Of a stretch of DNA of 64,000 nucleotides, positions 13,386 to 25,722 are shown piece by piece; position 1 is the first letter of the stretch, and every line of letters starts with the position of its first letter. The DNA is taken from NCBI GenBank assembly GCA_013396525.1, contig VWYX01000709.1:366310-430309 (forward strand), given 5' to 3'. A program made the translations under genes and the position numbers. The DNA is from Chaetorhynchus papuensis (taxonomy: Eukaryota > Chordata > Aves > Passeriformes > Rhipiduridae). Under the pieces are notes generated by a model, which was not told the DNA's origin, did not search any database, and worked only from the letters and a program-made list of their open reading frames with translations.

Positions 13386-15235
13386 CGTGCACTTGCTGTG
13401 GGTATAATGAAATTTTCTGTACTGATTTTACTAGCAACTGCAGTTTGGGAAAGAAATGTTGTTATCTTAGCCAGCTGGAACTGCATTGGACTGTAACTTA
13501 TCATTCATGCTGGATTTTTGGTGTCCATGTGTTCATAACCACAAATCTTGTTAAATTAGATCCAGCACTTGCATTTATGTGTGTAGTATATGATATTTAA
13601 AAGATAAGCTGTTATGCATCTGCGTATTTTAGTGTACAGTCAGACTTAGCAAGTAAATGGGCATCCTCAATGCCAAATTTTACTCATCGGTTACAGTATT
13701 AGACTCATTCTAAACTATAAATTTTTTATTACATGATATTAGAGGTATTCAGTATGCAAACAAAGAAATGTTTGGGTTTTACTTTCCTCCATATTCAGTG
13801 CTTTATTCATACATTCTGAAACTAAAATTTGGAGGCTTTTAATTGTCTGAGTAACATGCTGCTCTCACTTAATATTTAAAATAGGCACAGAATGCAAGTA
13901 ATCGTTTTATTGCCATCGACATATGTCTCTCCATAATTGTTTTGGCTTATGCCCTGGGTGAGTTAGGAGGTGGCAACTGTGATTTTTAATATTCTCAGCC
14001 CCCTGCCTCTTTTTCTTTCTTTATTCTTTTTTCTTATTAGTTGCAAAGAAATTGAGCTTTTAACACTTTTTAAGCTAGGCTCATACTTGTACCCTACTGT
14101 CTTCCAGTTTTTTTGATTGTAATGTGTCCTGGTGAGAGAGAAGAAACAATATAAAATATAAGTTTTATTTTCTCTGGTATGGAAAACATCCCTAGAGAAA
14201 TTAGTGAGTGAGAGACATACTTTTTTATACTGAAGCCCAAAGAACAGGAATGATACATCTTCATCCAGGGACCTAAAAGGAGAGAAGTATTAATCAGAGG
14301 TTTACTATATGAAAAAATCCTTACTTGATAGGAGGAGCCCAATTCCTAGGACTTACCAGGGATGGAACAATAGTCTACATGATATGGAAAAAATGAAAAA
14401 GAATTGCCAGCACCTTTAGAAATGAAAGAGGTTTAGTTATCTCTGGAATATTACCCTCAGTAGTACTGTCCTGCAGCATTGTGTTCTGCCATGCACAGAC
14501 TTCCCAGTGGAAGTCAAGGAGTTGGTCTCAGCTTCAAACAAATAAGTAGTGCTGCAACTTTTTTGTAATCCATCAGAAATTTATTACCTTTATAATTTGT
14601 TATTTAGCAGAAGCATGTCAGCTGGAAGAGGTTTGGGTTTTGTTTTGGGTTTTGTTCTGAGCATGAAGGTTTTGTAATGCAGGGCTCTGCCAAGACTTTT
14701 GGCTTTGAAGCTAATTCCCTGTGTGGTCCTTCTGGATGTGCTTGAAAAGCTGCCTTCCTCTAAGGCTGGGGAGGGTTTGTTTGGTAAGGTGAGGTTTATT
14801 GAGGTGTATGGGATAGGAGTAAGGGCATGGATGGCATAATGATACAGCTAATGGTCAAATTTGGCTTCAGCTGTGCAGTTACCAGTGTGATTGTAAACTG
14901 AAAGGATGAAGGTCATGAAAAGGTTTGTAAGAAGCAATGTTACAGGGAGGTCAAAAGAAGAGGAACAGAAGGCTTTGGGTAGACATTTTTTGTTAGATTG
15001 GCTTTTAAAGCCTGTTGGGAGTGGAGCGAGTACCCGATGTTATGGGCTCGCACTGCTGCTGCAGCAGGTGTTGGTTGTGGGTGCCCAGGTCCGCTCCAGT
15101 AAACGAGATTTCTCTGGAGACTTCAGAGAGCCTCTGTGGAAGTAACCTCCTCCGAAGGAGAAACCCTTAATATTTGTAATTACGAAGTGCAGTAGGACAG
15201 CCACAGACAGGAGGCCTGGCAACAGTAGATGGGTG
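13386..15235. other. Spacer between the inverted repeat arms
   Basis: About 1.85 kb of AT-rich sequence with no recognised gene or repeat. No transposase-like frame is present, so nothing here shows that the arms belong to a DNA transposon. Confidence 0.5.
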
Positions 15236-15480
15236 ACAGCTTCCTCAGTGCTGTGATTCAGCTCTGCCCCAGAAATAGGGAACAGCATGATAATACCAAA
15301 GACCAGCTGCAATTTCACTTTCTTGTCGTTCAAGACTAATTTCAAAATAAATGTGTAGGGATGCTACTTATTTCCTGATCATTTATAAAAGTTATTTCAA
15401 AGAAGGATAGTAATTTCTGCTCTTAGCCTAAAACATTCTTCTGAAGATCAATATTTCTAATACGTCTTGAAAAAGAAGTT
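15236..15480 (-). repeat. Right arm of an unclassified inverted repeat
   Basis: The reverse complement matches 13141-13385 over nearly its whole length with small indels. The similarity fades on both sides, so the limits are approximate. A 9-bp perfect hairpin (15533-15541 with 15563-15571, stem ATGCCACAT) lies just outside this arm and has no clear partner at the left arm. Confidence 0.7.
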
Positions 15481-17970
15481 TATTAGTAGCTGGAGAAACA
15501 GTGCAAACTCAACTATGCTTAAAATGTAATATATGCCACATCAGTGCTAATCACTTTGTGCCATGTGGCATGATGCCTTTAATCACCTATGAGAACTTTC
15601 AGGAATTGTTAACATTTTCTTTCATTTGTACAGCAATGTCATTCTCTGCTTTTTGAGGAAAGAATAACCCTCTGTTGGCTTATGCAAATAAATCATGTCT
15701 TACTGCACTTAAAACAGAATGATTCCCAAAGGAAGATGAGTGGCAAATCAAACTGACTGCAAATGAAGATAACCTCTCAGACCAGAGTTACAAATGTTTT
15801 ATTCAGATGAACAAAGCGTCTTTATTTTAGCACTTTAATCTATTTTCCTTTCACTTTTTTCTAAATAGTACTGTCATTCTGAAATGACAAGGAATGATCG
15901 TTAAATTACCATTGCCTAATTTACCTCATTGCTCCTCTGTAGACAATGTCTGATTGGAAGTTCAGGTCTTTTGATGGATATAGCTAATATGGAATTTTTA
16001 AAGTTTGGGGCAATATATTTCAATTTTTGACAAAAATGCAAACAGTTTGCTACTTGGATGATTAACATTTCAAAAAGAGATGATTAACATTTGCAAAGAA
16101 TTAAATGTCTTGGTTTTAATTAGTTAAAGGATTGTATACTTGGTGCATCCCAACATGATAGATTTTTCCCAGGTCACCTCTGTAGCTGCTTATTTAAAAT
16201 TCTGGATGTTGCCTTAAGGTGGATAGCTTTTGCAGTCAGTATATCCCAAGTTCACTTAAGTTTTTCTTCTCTGTTATTCTGCCATGGATTATCTGGTGAA
16301 TAATGTTTTGTAAGCATTGATGTAGTATTGTCGTATTTGAGCACTATAAGAGTGTCTTTGTTATGGTTAGATAAATAAAGACCCATTTTTTGGCAAAAGT
16401 CCTCCAGATAAGCCAATATGTTTCAGTGAAACTGCCCTCCACCAGCTGTCATGAATTATATAGCTGTATGTATACCTGCAAGATTGATGGGGACAGTTTC
16501 ATCAGAAAGGAAAAATGAAGCAGGGAACACTGTATTGTTTTTGCCAATTTCCAAGGCTGAATGAGAGAGAATTGGCTGCTTTTGACTGTAAGCATGAGCT
16601 TTTCTATTTATGCCTTCTCTGAACCTGCCTTTGCTGAGTGTATTGGATCACTGTCTCTCTGCCAACACTGCATGTGTTTCCATGTTCAGGAGGATTTTTG
16701 ATGATCCAGCTCTCAGCTGCCAGAAGTGTAGCCAATGAACTGATGCTCCCAAGGTCATCCATAATGCGCGTGGGTGTATTTCCTTGCTGTAAACTGTGTT
16801 CACAGCCATCCCAGGAAATGGAACTGGCTTTGATTTTTGGCTTTGGCCAGAGCTTCAGACAAATCTGCCTCTTCACTTAAAGCTGGGGAGAGAGAAAGCT
16901 GATGTATAGAGGGGAAAAAGGAAGCAGAAACAATGCAGTTTATACAGCCGGTGGCTTTAATTAAAATCCCAGCGCAAAGCTTAGCAAATGCACACTTAAT
17001 GGTTTATGCTAAAGTTTAGTAAAAGCATATTTAAGTGCTCATTTGTTAAGCAGTTGTTTTATTTAGGCAAAAGATAGTTGATGCTGGCAATATAGAAGAT
17101 TCAGTTGTATCTCTGGATTGCAGGTAGCACCATTCTTATGCTGTTGGTTTTATTGGTTTTATAATATTCTGATGCCAAGCAAAGGAAACACTAAATTTAA
17201 TGAGGCATTTAAAAAAGTGTTTGAAAGCAACAGAAATTCCTGTAAATTAAAATCAGTTTTCTGTAAAGCAGAAGATGAAGATCCCCTTACATATATGAAT
17301 GTTTGTATATGTGTGAATGTATATGTATCAGGAGAGGACCTGCATTTTTTCTACGAATGCTCATACAGATGAGCATTTATTTCTTTTTATTGTCTTCTTT
17401 TTTTTTTTTTTCAAAACAGAGGGTGGTTTTTTTATTTGAACGTATAGAGGACAAGCTTTGTGCTTAGTTTTGCATGAATGGAAGCAAATACAAAAATCAT
17501 TGCAGTCATCTGACTTTTTATGCCTCTTCTGTGCAACATAGGAAGTGTTTGGGCTGGATTCCCCTGATGTATCAAGTCATGTGGTGCAGGCACATTGACA
17601 TTAGCTGCTCCATAAAAGAGAGCTTTATATTTGTCGGTGTGTTCCCAGCGGGTAGCATATAATATACAAGGAACAGCCTCCTCAGCAGGACACCCAGACA
17701 CGGGCAATCATGTTTATCTCAGTGGTCTTTTGACTACAACTCCTTTGAGAGTCCAGATAAAGCCTAATGTGTCATACACTGTAATATGAACCTTTTGTCC
17801 AGAAAGCCCAGAAAGTAAAAAGTAATCGAAGTCCCCAGTGTGAGTCTATAGGCAGCTGGGGAGATGTAACCAGACAGCTGTAGGCTGTGTATTGATTTCT
17901 CTCTCCTTTAAATTCAGGACCTATGACCATGCCATCACCCAGTCAGCAGTACAGATGACCATGACCTTGT
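15481..17970. other. Intron stretch with minor repeats only
   Basis: Holds a 9-bp stem hairpin (15533-15571), the 22-bp duplication at 16057, and a 14-T run at 17398-17411. No gene was recognised. Confidence 0.5.
16057..16100. repeat. 22-bp tandem duplication, two copies
   Basis: GATGATTAACATTT occurs at 16057-16070 and 16079-16092, each followed by similar A-rich bases (CAAAAAGA and GCAAAGAA). This fits an imperfect 22-bp tandem duplication. Confidence 0.75.
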
Positions 17971-18014
17971 TCTTGTTGAAGTCAATGGGGGTTTTGCTGT
18001 TGACTTCAACAAGA
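17971..18014. mobile_element. Hairpin resembling an amniote MITE relic
   Basis: TCTTGTTGAAGTCA at 17971-17984 is perfectly complementary to TGACTTCAACAAGA at 18001-18014, with a 16-nt loop. The pattern of GAAGTCAATGGG followed by a TTGACTTCA arm is a hallmark of old palindromic MITE-like repeats found in reptiles and birds. Flanking similarity was too weak to set outer ends. Confidence 0.5.
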
Positions 18015-21000
18015 GCCCGAGTCCGAGGTGAGAGCCTGCTGCAGGTCTTTAATAGAAAATGCCTAACAAGTTTTATTTCTTTGGGATAATATTTAACTAT
18101 TTAGGTTTCTCTGACATCTCCGCAGAAAAGAACGTTCTTCCCTGGAGGAATTCATTGCAGGACTTAATGTTGAAGTTTTATACTGCTGCACAACATTACT
18201 CAGCTTCTCTTGTAAGGATTTTATTAATTGGCATTATTATTTTAGGTGTAGTGAATGAAGGATGAAGAGAAATTATGAGATTTAGTGAAAGCTTTTGTCC
18301 CAACAGCATAGTGTTAGTTGCGGTTTTAAAGATGATGAGCACTGAGGGTCGTTTAGTGTTCTGATAATCGGGCCCATCGCTCCGGCAAACAAGTTAAGCA
18401 TCCCGATGACTCAGAGGTAAGACACAGGAGAAGTGCATCAAGACCAGAAACTGTTTTCTGAAGAGGGTTTTAATGATTTTTTTTTTTTGCTTTATGAAGA
18501 CAGGCTTTATGAGGCTTTATGATGGGTCCCAGAGATTTGTCCCTATAATCCTGGGGAAACTTCTTTACCATTAACACAGGAATTCTCCCATATGACCCCG
18601 CAGGCACCTGTTTAGCAGCAAGAACCAAAAATAATCTTTTTTCCCTGATAAACCCCTCGCAGAGATATGATCTACTGAGGGAGGAGCTGAGAGCTGATTA
18701 GGTGTTTTAATATTTCCCTAGCTATACTGGCACTTATACACAAAGGGTCTAAATATGCCACCTGAGAACTGATAGAATTGAGAGCAGGATGGTTATAATG
18801 AGATCAAAATGAAACCGAGGTCCTTAACCTGCTGGTAAGAGTCTGGGGCCATGTATGACTACTTCACTGACTACAGTCCACAGCTTCAAATACTGTTCAT
18901 ATCACACTAAATGGTTTTTTTTTGATGGAATTCATACTTTCATATTCTGTCTTTATTTGGCTGCATACAGACTTCCTTTCTGAGTTTATGGTGATCACAA
19001 CAAAAGGTTTAATACACAGTCTCCTCTGTATCTTGCTTCACTTTTGTATCATTTGATTCCTTAGTTCATTCCATCTGTTGCCTTCACATCCGACTGGGGC
19101 AGCTTCTCAATGAGCAACCATCTTTCATGATTAAATATCCTTTTGTGGAGCTTGGATTCAGGAGCTTCTGCAGTGTTTAAGGATAACTCTGGAGAAAAAC
19201 TAGATAAAAGTCAGCTCCCTTGCCACATGAAGTCTATTCATTTGGTTTGTACTTTGAAGATAGCTTGTCAGAAGGACTAGAACTTGATTTTAAGAAAAAG
19301 TAGATGGAAGGAGGGAAGGCAGGTCCCAGGACTGTGCTGTGCCAAATAATGTGATGCTAATATTTCATATTCAAAATAGTTTGCTTTAATCACATTTGCT
19401 GTTACTCAGAAGGACTGAGGAAAACATGAACAAGTATTATATCCTAGTGCTGCTGTAACCTCATCAGTAGGAATTGATGCTCTCTTTTTTCTTTCCTTAC
19501 TCTTCCTGGTTTTTTGAAGAAGGTGAATACCATTCTAGCGTTTCATTTATTGGAGAAAGTCAGCAGGTGTATGCTAAGTGACTTGCCCAAGACATGCAAC
19601 CTGTCTGTGCTAAAGGCTTGAACAATAACTGGATTGTCTTGTGTTCTTTATTGCATATATTTGTGAGAAGTACTTCGTAAGCTGCGTGAAAGGAAATGCA
19701 GGGAGGACGGGTCTTACAGGCTTGTTTATCCATAGTAATATTTGCCTTTTGAATACTGATTTTTCAAGTTTTCATTAATGAAAGAGAAAAGAATGAATTA
19801 AGTAACCTTGTAAAAATATTTTTCCAGGTTTGAAAGAAGTGGAAAGTCCACTCTGAAAAATTCTGGCTGTTCAGAAATCCAGTTCAGTTTCAGTAGCCGT
19901 CTCTGATCCACAGCTTTCCAGTTTTGCTTTAAGGATGTGAAGTTATTGACAGTCCTACATATCCGTGAAAGGATAACTAAATGAATTGTTATTAAGGAGT
20001 GTTGAAAGAAGTGATTGTCATTGAAGAGTTAGGAAAATGTTAATGTTAGAATTGACAAGGAGGTAATTATACTTCAGTAGCTTCGTATTCAATTGATGTT
20101 TACTGGCAGGAAATCTGGGAAGTATTTCAGAGGCCTATAGCCTGCCTCCTCCTTATTTACATTTTCTGTCTCTTCTCTGCCCTCTGGTCCTGTTTGTCCC
20201 TTTCATATATGCACACTTGTGTGTGTATTCACTTGGGAGGGCTGGGTTTAAAAAGATGCAACCCTCTTTCTCCTTTCACTGGATGTAAAAAGATTTTTTC
20301 AGTCCAATTACAACTGAATTCAGTTCACTGGAATTCATTATTAATTATGAAAACAATATGGGCCCTGTTCTTATATTTCATGTACTTTCTGTGCCTTTGG
20401 TTACCTCTGTCAGGGTGACAGTTCTCTGTTTAAATTATGAGATGTTGGGGTCCTCTCAAATGCCCGAGTGTTTTTAAGGCACTTCTCAGAAAACTGCAAG
20501 CACTGGGCTTATTTCCCACAAGAAGCTAAAAATAGCCAAGGAAGGAATGACTGGGGGCTCAGTGTGATGTGTTTGGGTTTATTTATTGATTAAAGTATTT
20601 CAAGGCTGAAGTTTGCTATGACTGGGAGGTTGCATGTTCCATCTGGTCCAAAGCTAGAGGCTCTGATACCTCAAGAATCTTCCCATGTCCTATCCCTGTG
20701 TGACTGGGAATTCATGCCATTACCTACAAAAAAGGACATTTTTGTAGCATTGTGTGAATGAAAAGGGATTTTTCCAGAGCTATCTATATATTCCTCTATT
20801 GGAGGTTTTGAGGTCTTGCAGCTGCAAGATGTGTTTGGGCCAGTACCAAAAGCAAAAGAATTGGAGATATTTTTATATATTTAACACCAATACTGCCAGC
20901 CTATTTATGGAGGAATTACACCAGTCGAATCTTGCTTCTAAAGTGCCTGAGCAGAAGATGCAGGTAATTGTCTCACTGTTTAGTGTACCAAGAAAAGGAT

Positions 21001-21784
21001 GTACTTGCTGTGGTACAACACTCCTTTCTGGGAGTCTAAATGGCAATGGGAATGCCCCTGTGACAAACGGCCTCTTCAGGAGAGGGAACTTCTCTAGGCT
21101 GCTCTCCAAAGGACAGCTGCTTGAGCAGGAGAGAAGCAAAAGGTCCAAAATGTTTGAAAGCTGCAGAGCTATTCCTGACAGTGACACCTTCCCTGGGCAG
21201 CTGCTGCTGGGGATGTTACTGGTGAGGAGAGGGAAGGGCTGGCGCTATTGCTGCGCTCTCATCCAGCCTGTCACTAAAGGGCTCCTGCCTATGCTATGGC
21301 AGGATCTGTTTTTTCTCTCAATGCAGAGCAGCTTCAGTTCCCTGCTTTAGTGATATGAGATCTTACCTTTTTCCTCAGAGTGCAAAAATGAGCAACATGG
21401 TTGGGTTTGGTATTTATTTGGTAGCAGCGCTGCAGAGACCATGGAGGTAAAGCTGCCTCAGTCCTGAGGCTCTGAGTCCTCTTTAATGTGCATCTCCTGT
21501 GGCACAGGTTGGCTCTTGCTGCATTAGGGCTGCCAAACACAGGAGACAACATCCTTGGCCTTTAGGAACTGGGGTATGAAAAGCAAACACTGGACCATGC
21601 TGAGCACTTGCTATATCTGTCAGTGGTGCCAGCAGCTCTCTGTAACTGTCCTTAGCAAAACAATCAGAACAATCAGCTGGCAATTTGCCAACCAGAAATA
21701 GCTGCAGTGCTAATTTTTAGAGGTGCTCAGCACCATCTGCTCTCATAGGACTCACCTTATTGAAGAGAAGGTTAAGTGGCTATT
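18015..21784. other. Intron stretch; MIR-like relic and a 198-codon frame
   Basis: Apart from the MIR-like relic, the only notable thing is the window's longest frame, 20754-21350 (+). It has no recognised domain, and a GTAATT donor-like site at about 20962 interrupts its middle. I do not call it a gene. Confidence 0.4.
19565..19640 (+). mobile_element. MIR-type SINE relic (probable)
   Basis: GCTAAGTGACTTGCCCAAGA at 19573-19592, followed by CATGCAACCTGTCTGTG, resembles the conserved region of MIR/CORE SINEs (AAGTGACTTGCCCAAGGTCA type). The tRNA-derived head and LINE-like tail are not visible. The assignment rests on about 40 bp. Confidence 0.5.
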
Positions 21785-22125
21785 TAATCATGGTCTGTAA
21801 GTACCCACTGAGGGATAAGATGTCTGGAGCAAAGGACTCTTCAGCTAGCAGGCAGAGCCAGAGGATCCAGTGGCTGAGAGTTGAAGACAGCAAAGATCAA
21901 ATGGGAAATGCAAGGCATATTTTTAAGAGAGGGTAGTTAGTCCTTGGAACAACTTGCTGGTGGATGTGATGAAGCTGTCTATCACTGCAAGCATTTAAAT
22001 TGCATCTTACACTCTATTGTCATCACAAGTAGTTTGGCTAGACAGAGTGGCTTAGCAGGGAGGAACACTGTGACCTGCATCATGCGGGAGGTCACCCGAG
22101 ATGGAAATGTAACCCTTCTGTCTGT
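21785..22125 (+). mobile_element. Old CR1-like LINE, 3' portion
   Basis: Diverged blocks occur in the order found at the 3' end of old amniote CR1 elements. They are GTCTGTAAGTACCC, then GGATCCAGTGGCTGAGAGTT, then GTAGTTAGTCCTTGGAACAA, then GGATGTGATGAAGC with ATCACTGCAAGCATTTAAAT, and finally a CATGCGGGAGGTCACCCGAG block. The last matches the family's TATGCAGGAGGTCAGACTAG-like end. The divergence is far greater than in the other CR1 copies, suggesting a much older insertion. Confidence 0.7.
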
Positions 22126-22421
22126 AAAGCAATCCACCTGGAGTCCAGGATGCTTCACAGAACCCAGTGTGAGAGGAGGATTCCTTACAGCACCTCTCCA
22201 ATTTTCACAATTGGTTTTCATTCCCTGGTGAGCCACAAAAGCCTCTTTGTGTGCAGATGTGTAAGCCCTATGGACTGACAGTTACATTACCGAGCTGGGG
22301 GTAAAAATTTAAGTCCCTAATCTGTGTCCAGCAGGGCAAGCTTTTTCACTGAAAGCTGCAGAATTAGACAATGTATAGGATTGAGTCCAGTCCGCCCCGT
22401 CTTCTTAGCGGCTCACCTGTT

Positions 22422-22440
22422 GACTCAAACACTTTGAGTC
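22422..22440. repeat. Short perfect palindrome
   Basis: GACTCAAA and TTTGAGTC are separated by CAC. Function unknown; this could be chance. Confidence 0.5.
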
Positions 22441-25400
22441 TATCCCTGAAAGCTAGTTTGAAAAAGTGTGTTCTGTGAAATGATTCAGCTCCAATTAAAT
22501 GTGATATTTTAATTAAAATTTTCTGTTAGATCATGTGCTCAGGACCTGTGAAAATAGGCTTTGAGCAAACAGGAAATGAAACAATTCCATCGTGGTTTGG
22601 GCTGGAAGAAGTTTTGCTGTTGCATTGAAGATACAATGCCACCCTGCAAGTGGAGAATTAACCATGACAGTCTACTTGAGGGGCAGGAGGAGATGTTTTC
22701 TTGTGGATTCAAAAGAGAGAGGCCAGCTGGGGCAGGCAGTGAAAGGTCCTTCAGTTGCAGAGTGCACTGTGAATTAAGATGCTGAGGATCATGGGAGAGA
22801 GGCAGTAGAGGAGGAAGGGCAGGTGATGTGCTTGCTGCCTGGGCAAGCTTCCCAGCTGGGATCACTGGACATGGCTTATCAGGCTGTGCCACAGATGGGA
22901 TCAGATCTGTATGTGCACTACTCATGTCCGTCCAGAAAACAGAGCCAGAGGTTGAGGACAGAAAGAAAGGCCGAGATCATACCTTCTTGCTCCCACTGTA
23001 TGGGGAGCTCTACACTAAATTAATGATGATATGTGATTGCTGGACTCCACTTAAGTGCTTGTGTGTGTTGTTCTGTAGGGTGTTTTTAGGAGGTGGTTGC
23101 CTAGACATTGGTTTTGGTTTATTTGATGGGTTTGGATTGCTTTCCTGATGCTGACAAAACATCAGAAATCTGAACTCTCTGAACCCATAGCAGGAAGGAT
23201 GGTTTCTGCTTGCAGCATAAGTATTGCTTAGCTCTCCTGTGACGACAGTGGTCACCCTACAGATACACCCTTTTTCTGATGGTGAACCACTGTGTTTGTC
23301 CCTGTATCTGAAATCTTGGTTCACACGACTGGCACTTCAATCGAATCTACTTGGTGGGTCAGCATTGCCCAGGCTCTAGTAATACATCAGACACATAAGA
23401 CACTCCCACTCCCTCAAAAAGTGATATAAGGATGGGGAGAGAAGTTAAAACTCAATTCCAAGACAGGCTGAAAAGAAAAAGAATGGTCTGTCCGGGCTCC
23501 TCATCATTTTGTTTCTGTCAGTCACTGCTGTTTGCTGCCCATGGAGGGCTTAGCTCCACCGGAAAAGCTTTTATTTATCAATGTTGCCACAGAGCACAGG
23601 GGTTTGCTTTAAAGCTTCTAAAGTCAAGAGGTTTTAGAGATGTAAGCTTTCTCTAGAATCCACTGTCACTTGTATGTTTCACTGTTAATACTAATAAGTT
23701 AATACTTTATATGCCTGGAAACAAACACTTTTTCATTAATACTGAGAAGGTCTGGAGGCTATTTGATTTGTATGCTTGCTTGATGAAATTACAGTATATT
23801 GGTGGTCAAAAGGATGTTACATGGTAATTTACATGACAGGGCAAATCGGAGAGCAGTTTAGCTGACACGCCTGGTAAAATGTGCAGCGGTTACAATATTT
23901 TTGGTTCCTTAATTTGTCTCTGAGGTATTACATGGGTTTTGATTTTGCACAGGCAGTTTAGAAGTGAAATGTTTAGATTTAGCCTTTTGAATCATTTGGT
24001 ATGCAATTTTTTTCCTGCATATTTTAAGCATGTCTGAAATAATTTGTAAACTTCACAAGACAATTTAGAAACTTGATGTGGAAGGAAAGTATAGCCCTCA
24101 ATAGGTGGATGATTTTGCACAATAACTTTTGATACAGGATTTGTCCTGTGATATTCAGAGAGGAGTCACGGATGTCCATGCATCATTATTGTGGTCTCTA
24201 TGTCCAGTTTGAGCTAAATTTTGCCAAATCTGGCTTTTTTTGTTTTGTTTTGAGAACAGCCATATTGCTTAGCAGCACACTGCTTTGCCTCCTTGTTGAA
24301 CACAGTCTGACCTTTTTGAATAAGATGTGACAAGTGTAACAAGGTATAGCAATAACAGAAGATCAAAACAAGTGCCTTCAAAGCTTGGACTGGAAGTTCC
24401 CAAAGAGGTCTGCAGTTCTTCCATCCCCCTTTCTCAAACAAATGCTAGAATGAATTGTCCAAATAAAGGGTGCCAAGGGGAAGGGGACGTGTTCTTCATG
24501 TTGAAGAAGAAGAAGAATATGCAGTCAGTTGCAGTCGGGTAACCACAAGTAATTTGGACTAGCATCTGGTGTTTTATATCTGTGGGCTTCATCTGCAGCT
24601 ATTATCATCAGGGGATTGGGGTGGAGAGGGAAGGAGGGAGAAAGGACTAGACTTCATTGGTTTCTGTGTTTTGGCTAAGACGATTTAAACTTTGTGGGAG
24701 TCATCTGCTTTATTTCACAGAAACAAAAAGCAGATGGGGAAGAGGATATAAACCAGAGAACAGTTAAGGTGCAAGGTTAACAGGAATAGCTGTGTCTGCT
24801 GTTGGAATACCTGCATATTTCTTTGAATAAAGTAATAAATGATCAGAAAAAGAGGTGTAATAAGATTTGTATTCATTAGCAATAATGCAGTTGTAATTGT
24901 TCTATTATTGCCTTCGTACCACATTAGCAGAAAAAGATTTATGTTTGCTGACATACCTGAAAAAAAAAGCTGGATCAGCAGTAATAGGATAAACGGATCT
25001 GTTTTGAAATACACGAAAAATATTATAACACTGCCAGTAGCATCATTTAAGTGGGTGTTTCCATTTTAAAGCTTACTGGGTGAGAGTTGCTTCTGCCAAC
25101 AGAAGCTTGAGCAGACTTAACCCATCCCCTGCGAGACTTGTAGCTGGAATTGCTTTGCCTGAGTGCCCTGTGCCAGCCGTATCAAAACTGTGAAGTGAAC
25201 AGTCTGGGTGAACTATAGGAACTGCTGGCAAAAGCTTTGCTGACCTTATTTCAGCAAGAATGTTCTCTGATTTGGGACAGAAAGACAGAAAAGTATTTCT
25301 GACCTTTTCTGTATCACAAGACCAAGCTGCTGTTCAGCTTGCATCTTTAACTACACAAGTTAATTGAGAAGAAAGCAGCTACAGTCATGCTCTCATCTGA

Positions 25401-25660
25401 TGCCAGGCCAAGTACAGCATTGGAGTGACTCAAAGCAATAAACTGCCAGTCTGGTCATAATTCAGGTTTGAATTATTTGCACATTCATTTGAGAGGGATC
25501 CTTTGGATCTCAGCTGTAAAGCCCTGGGTATTCTTGCAGCTTTAAATACAATTTGAAGGAGCTCAGAATATCAGGGTTTCACAAACAGTGAAATAACCAA
25601 TGTCAGGTAATTTCTGTAAACAAATACTGGGGTTTTTTTCTGGGTAGGTAATGTGTAATG

Positions 25661-25722
25661 TTGCCATTCCTGGAAGTGGCCAAGGTCAGGATGGATGGGA
25701 CTTTGAGCAACCTGGTCTTGCT
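25661..25722 (+). mobile_element. CR1 LINE 3' region, short fragment
   Basis: ATTCCTGGAAGTGGCCAAGG followed by TCAGGATGGATGGGACTTTG and AGCAACCTGGTCTTG matches the CR1 3' region before the tail (GGAAGTGTTCAAGGCC type). The terminal octamers are missing, so the copy is broken on both sides. Confidence 0.8.
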
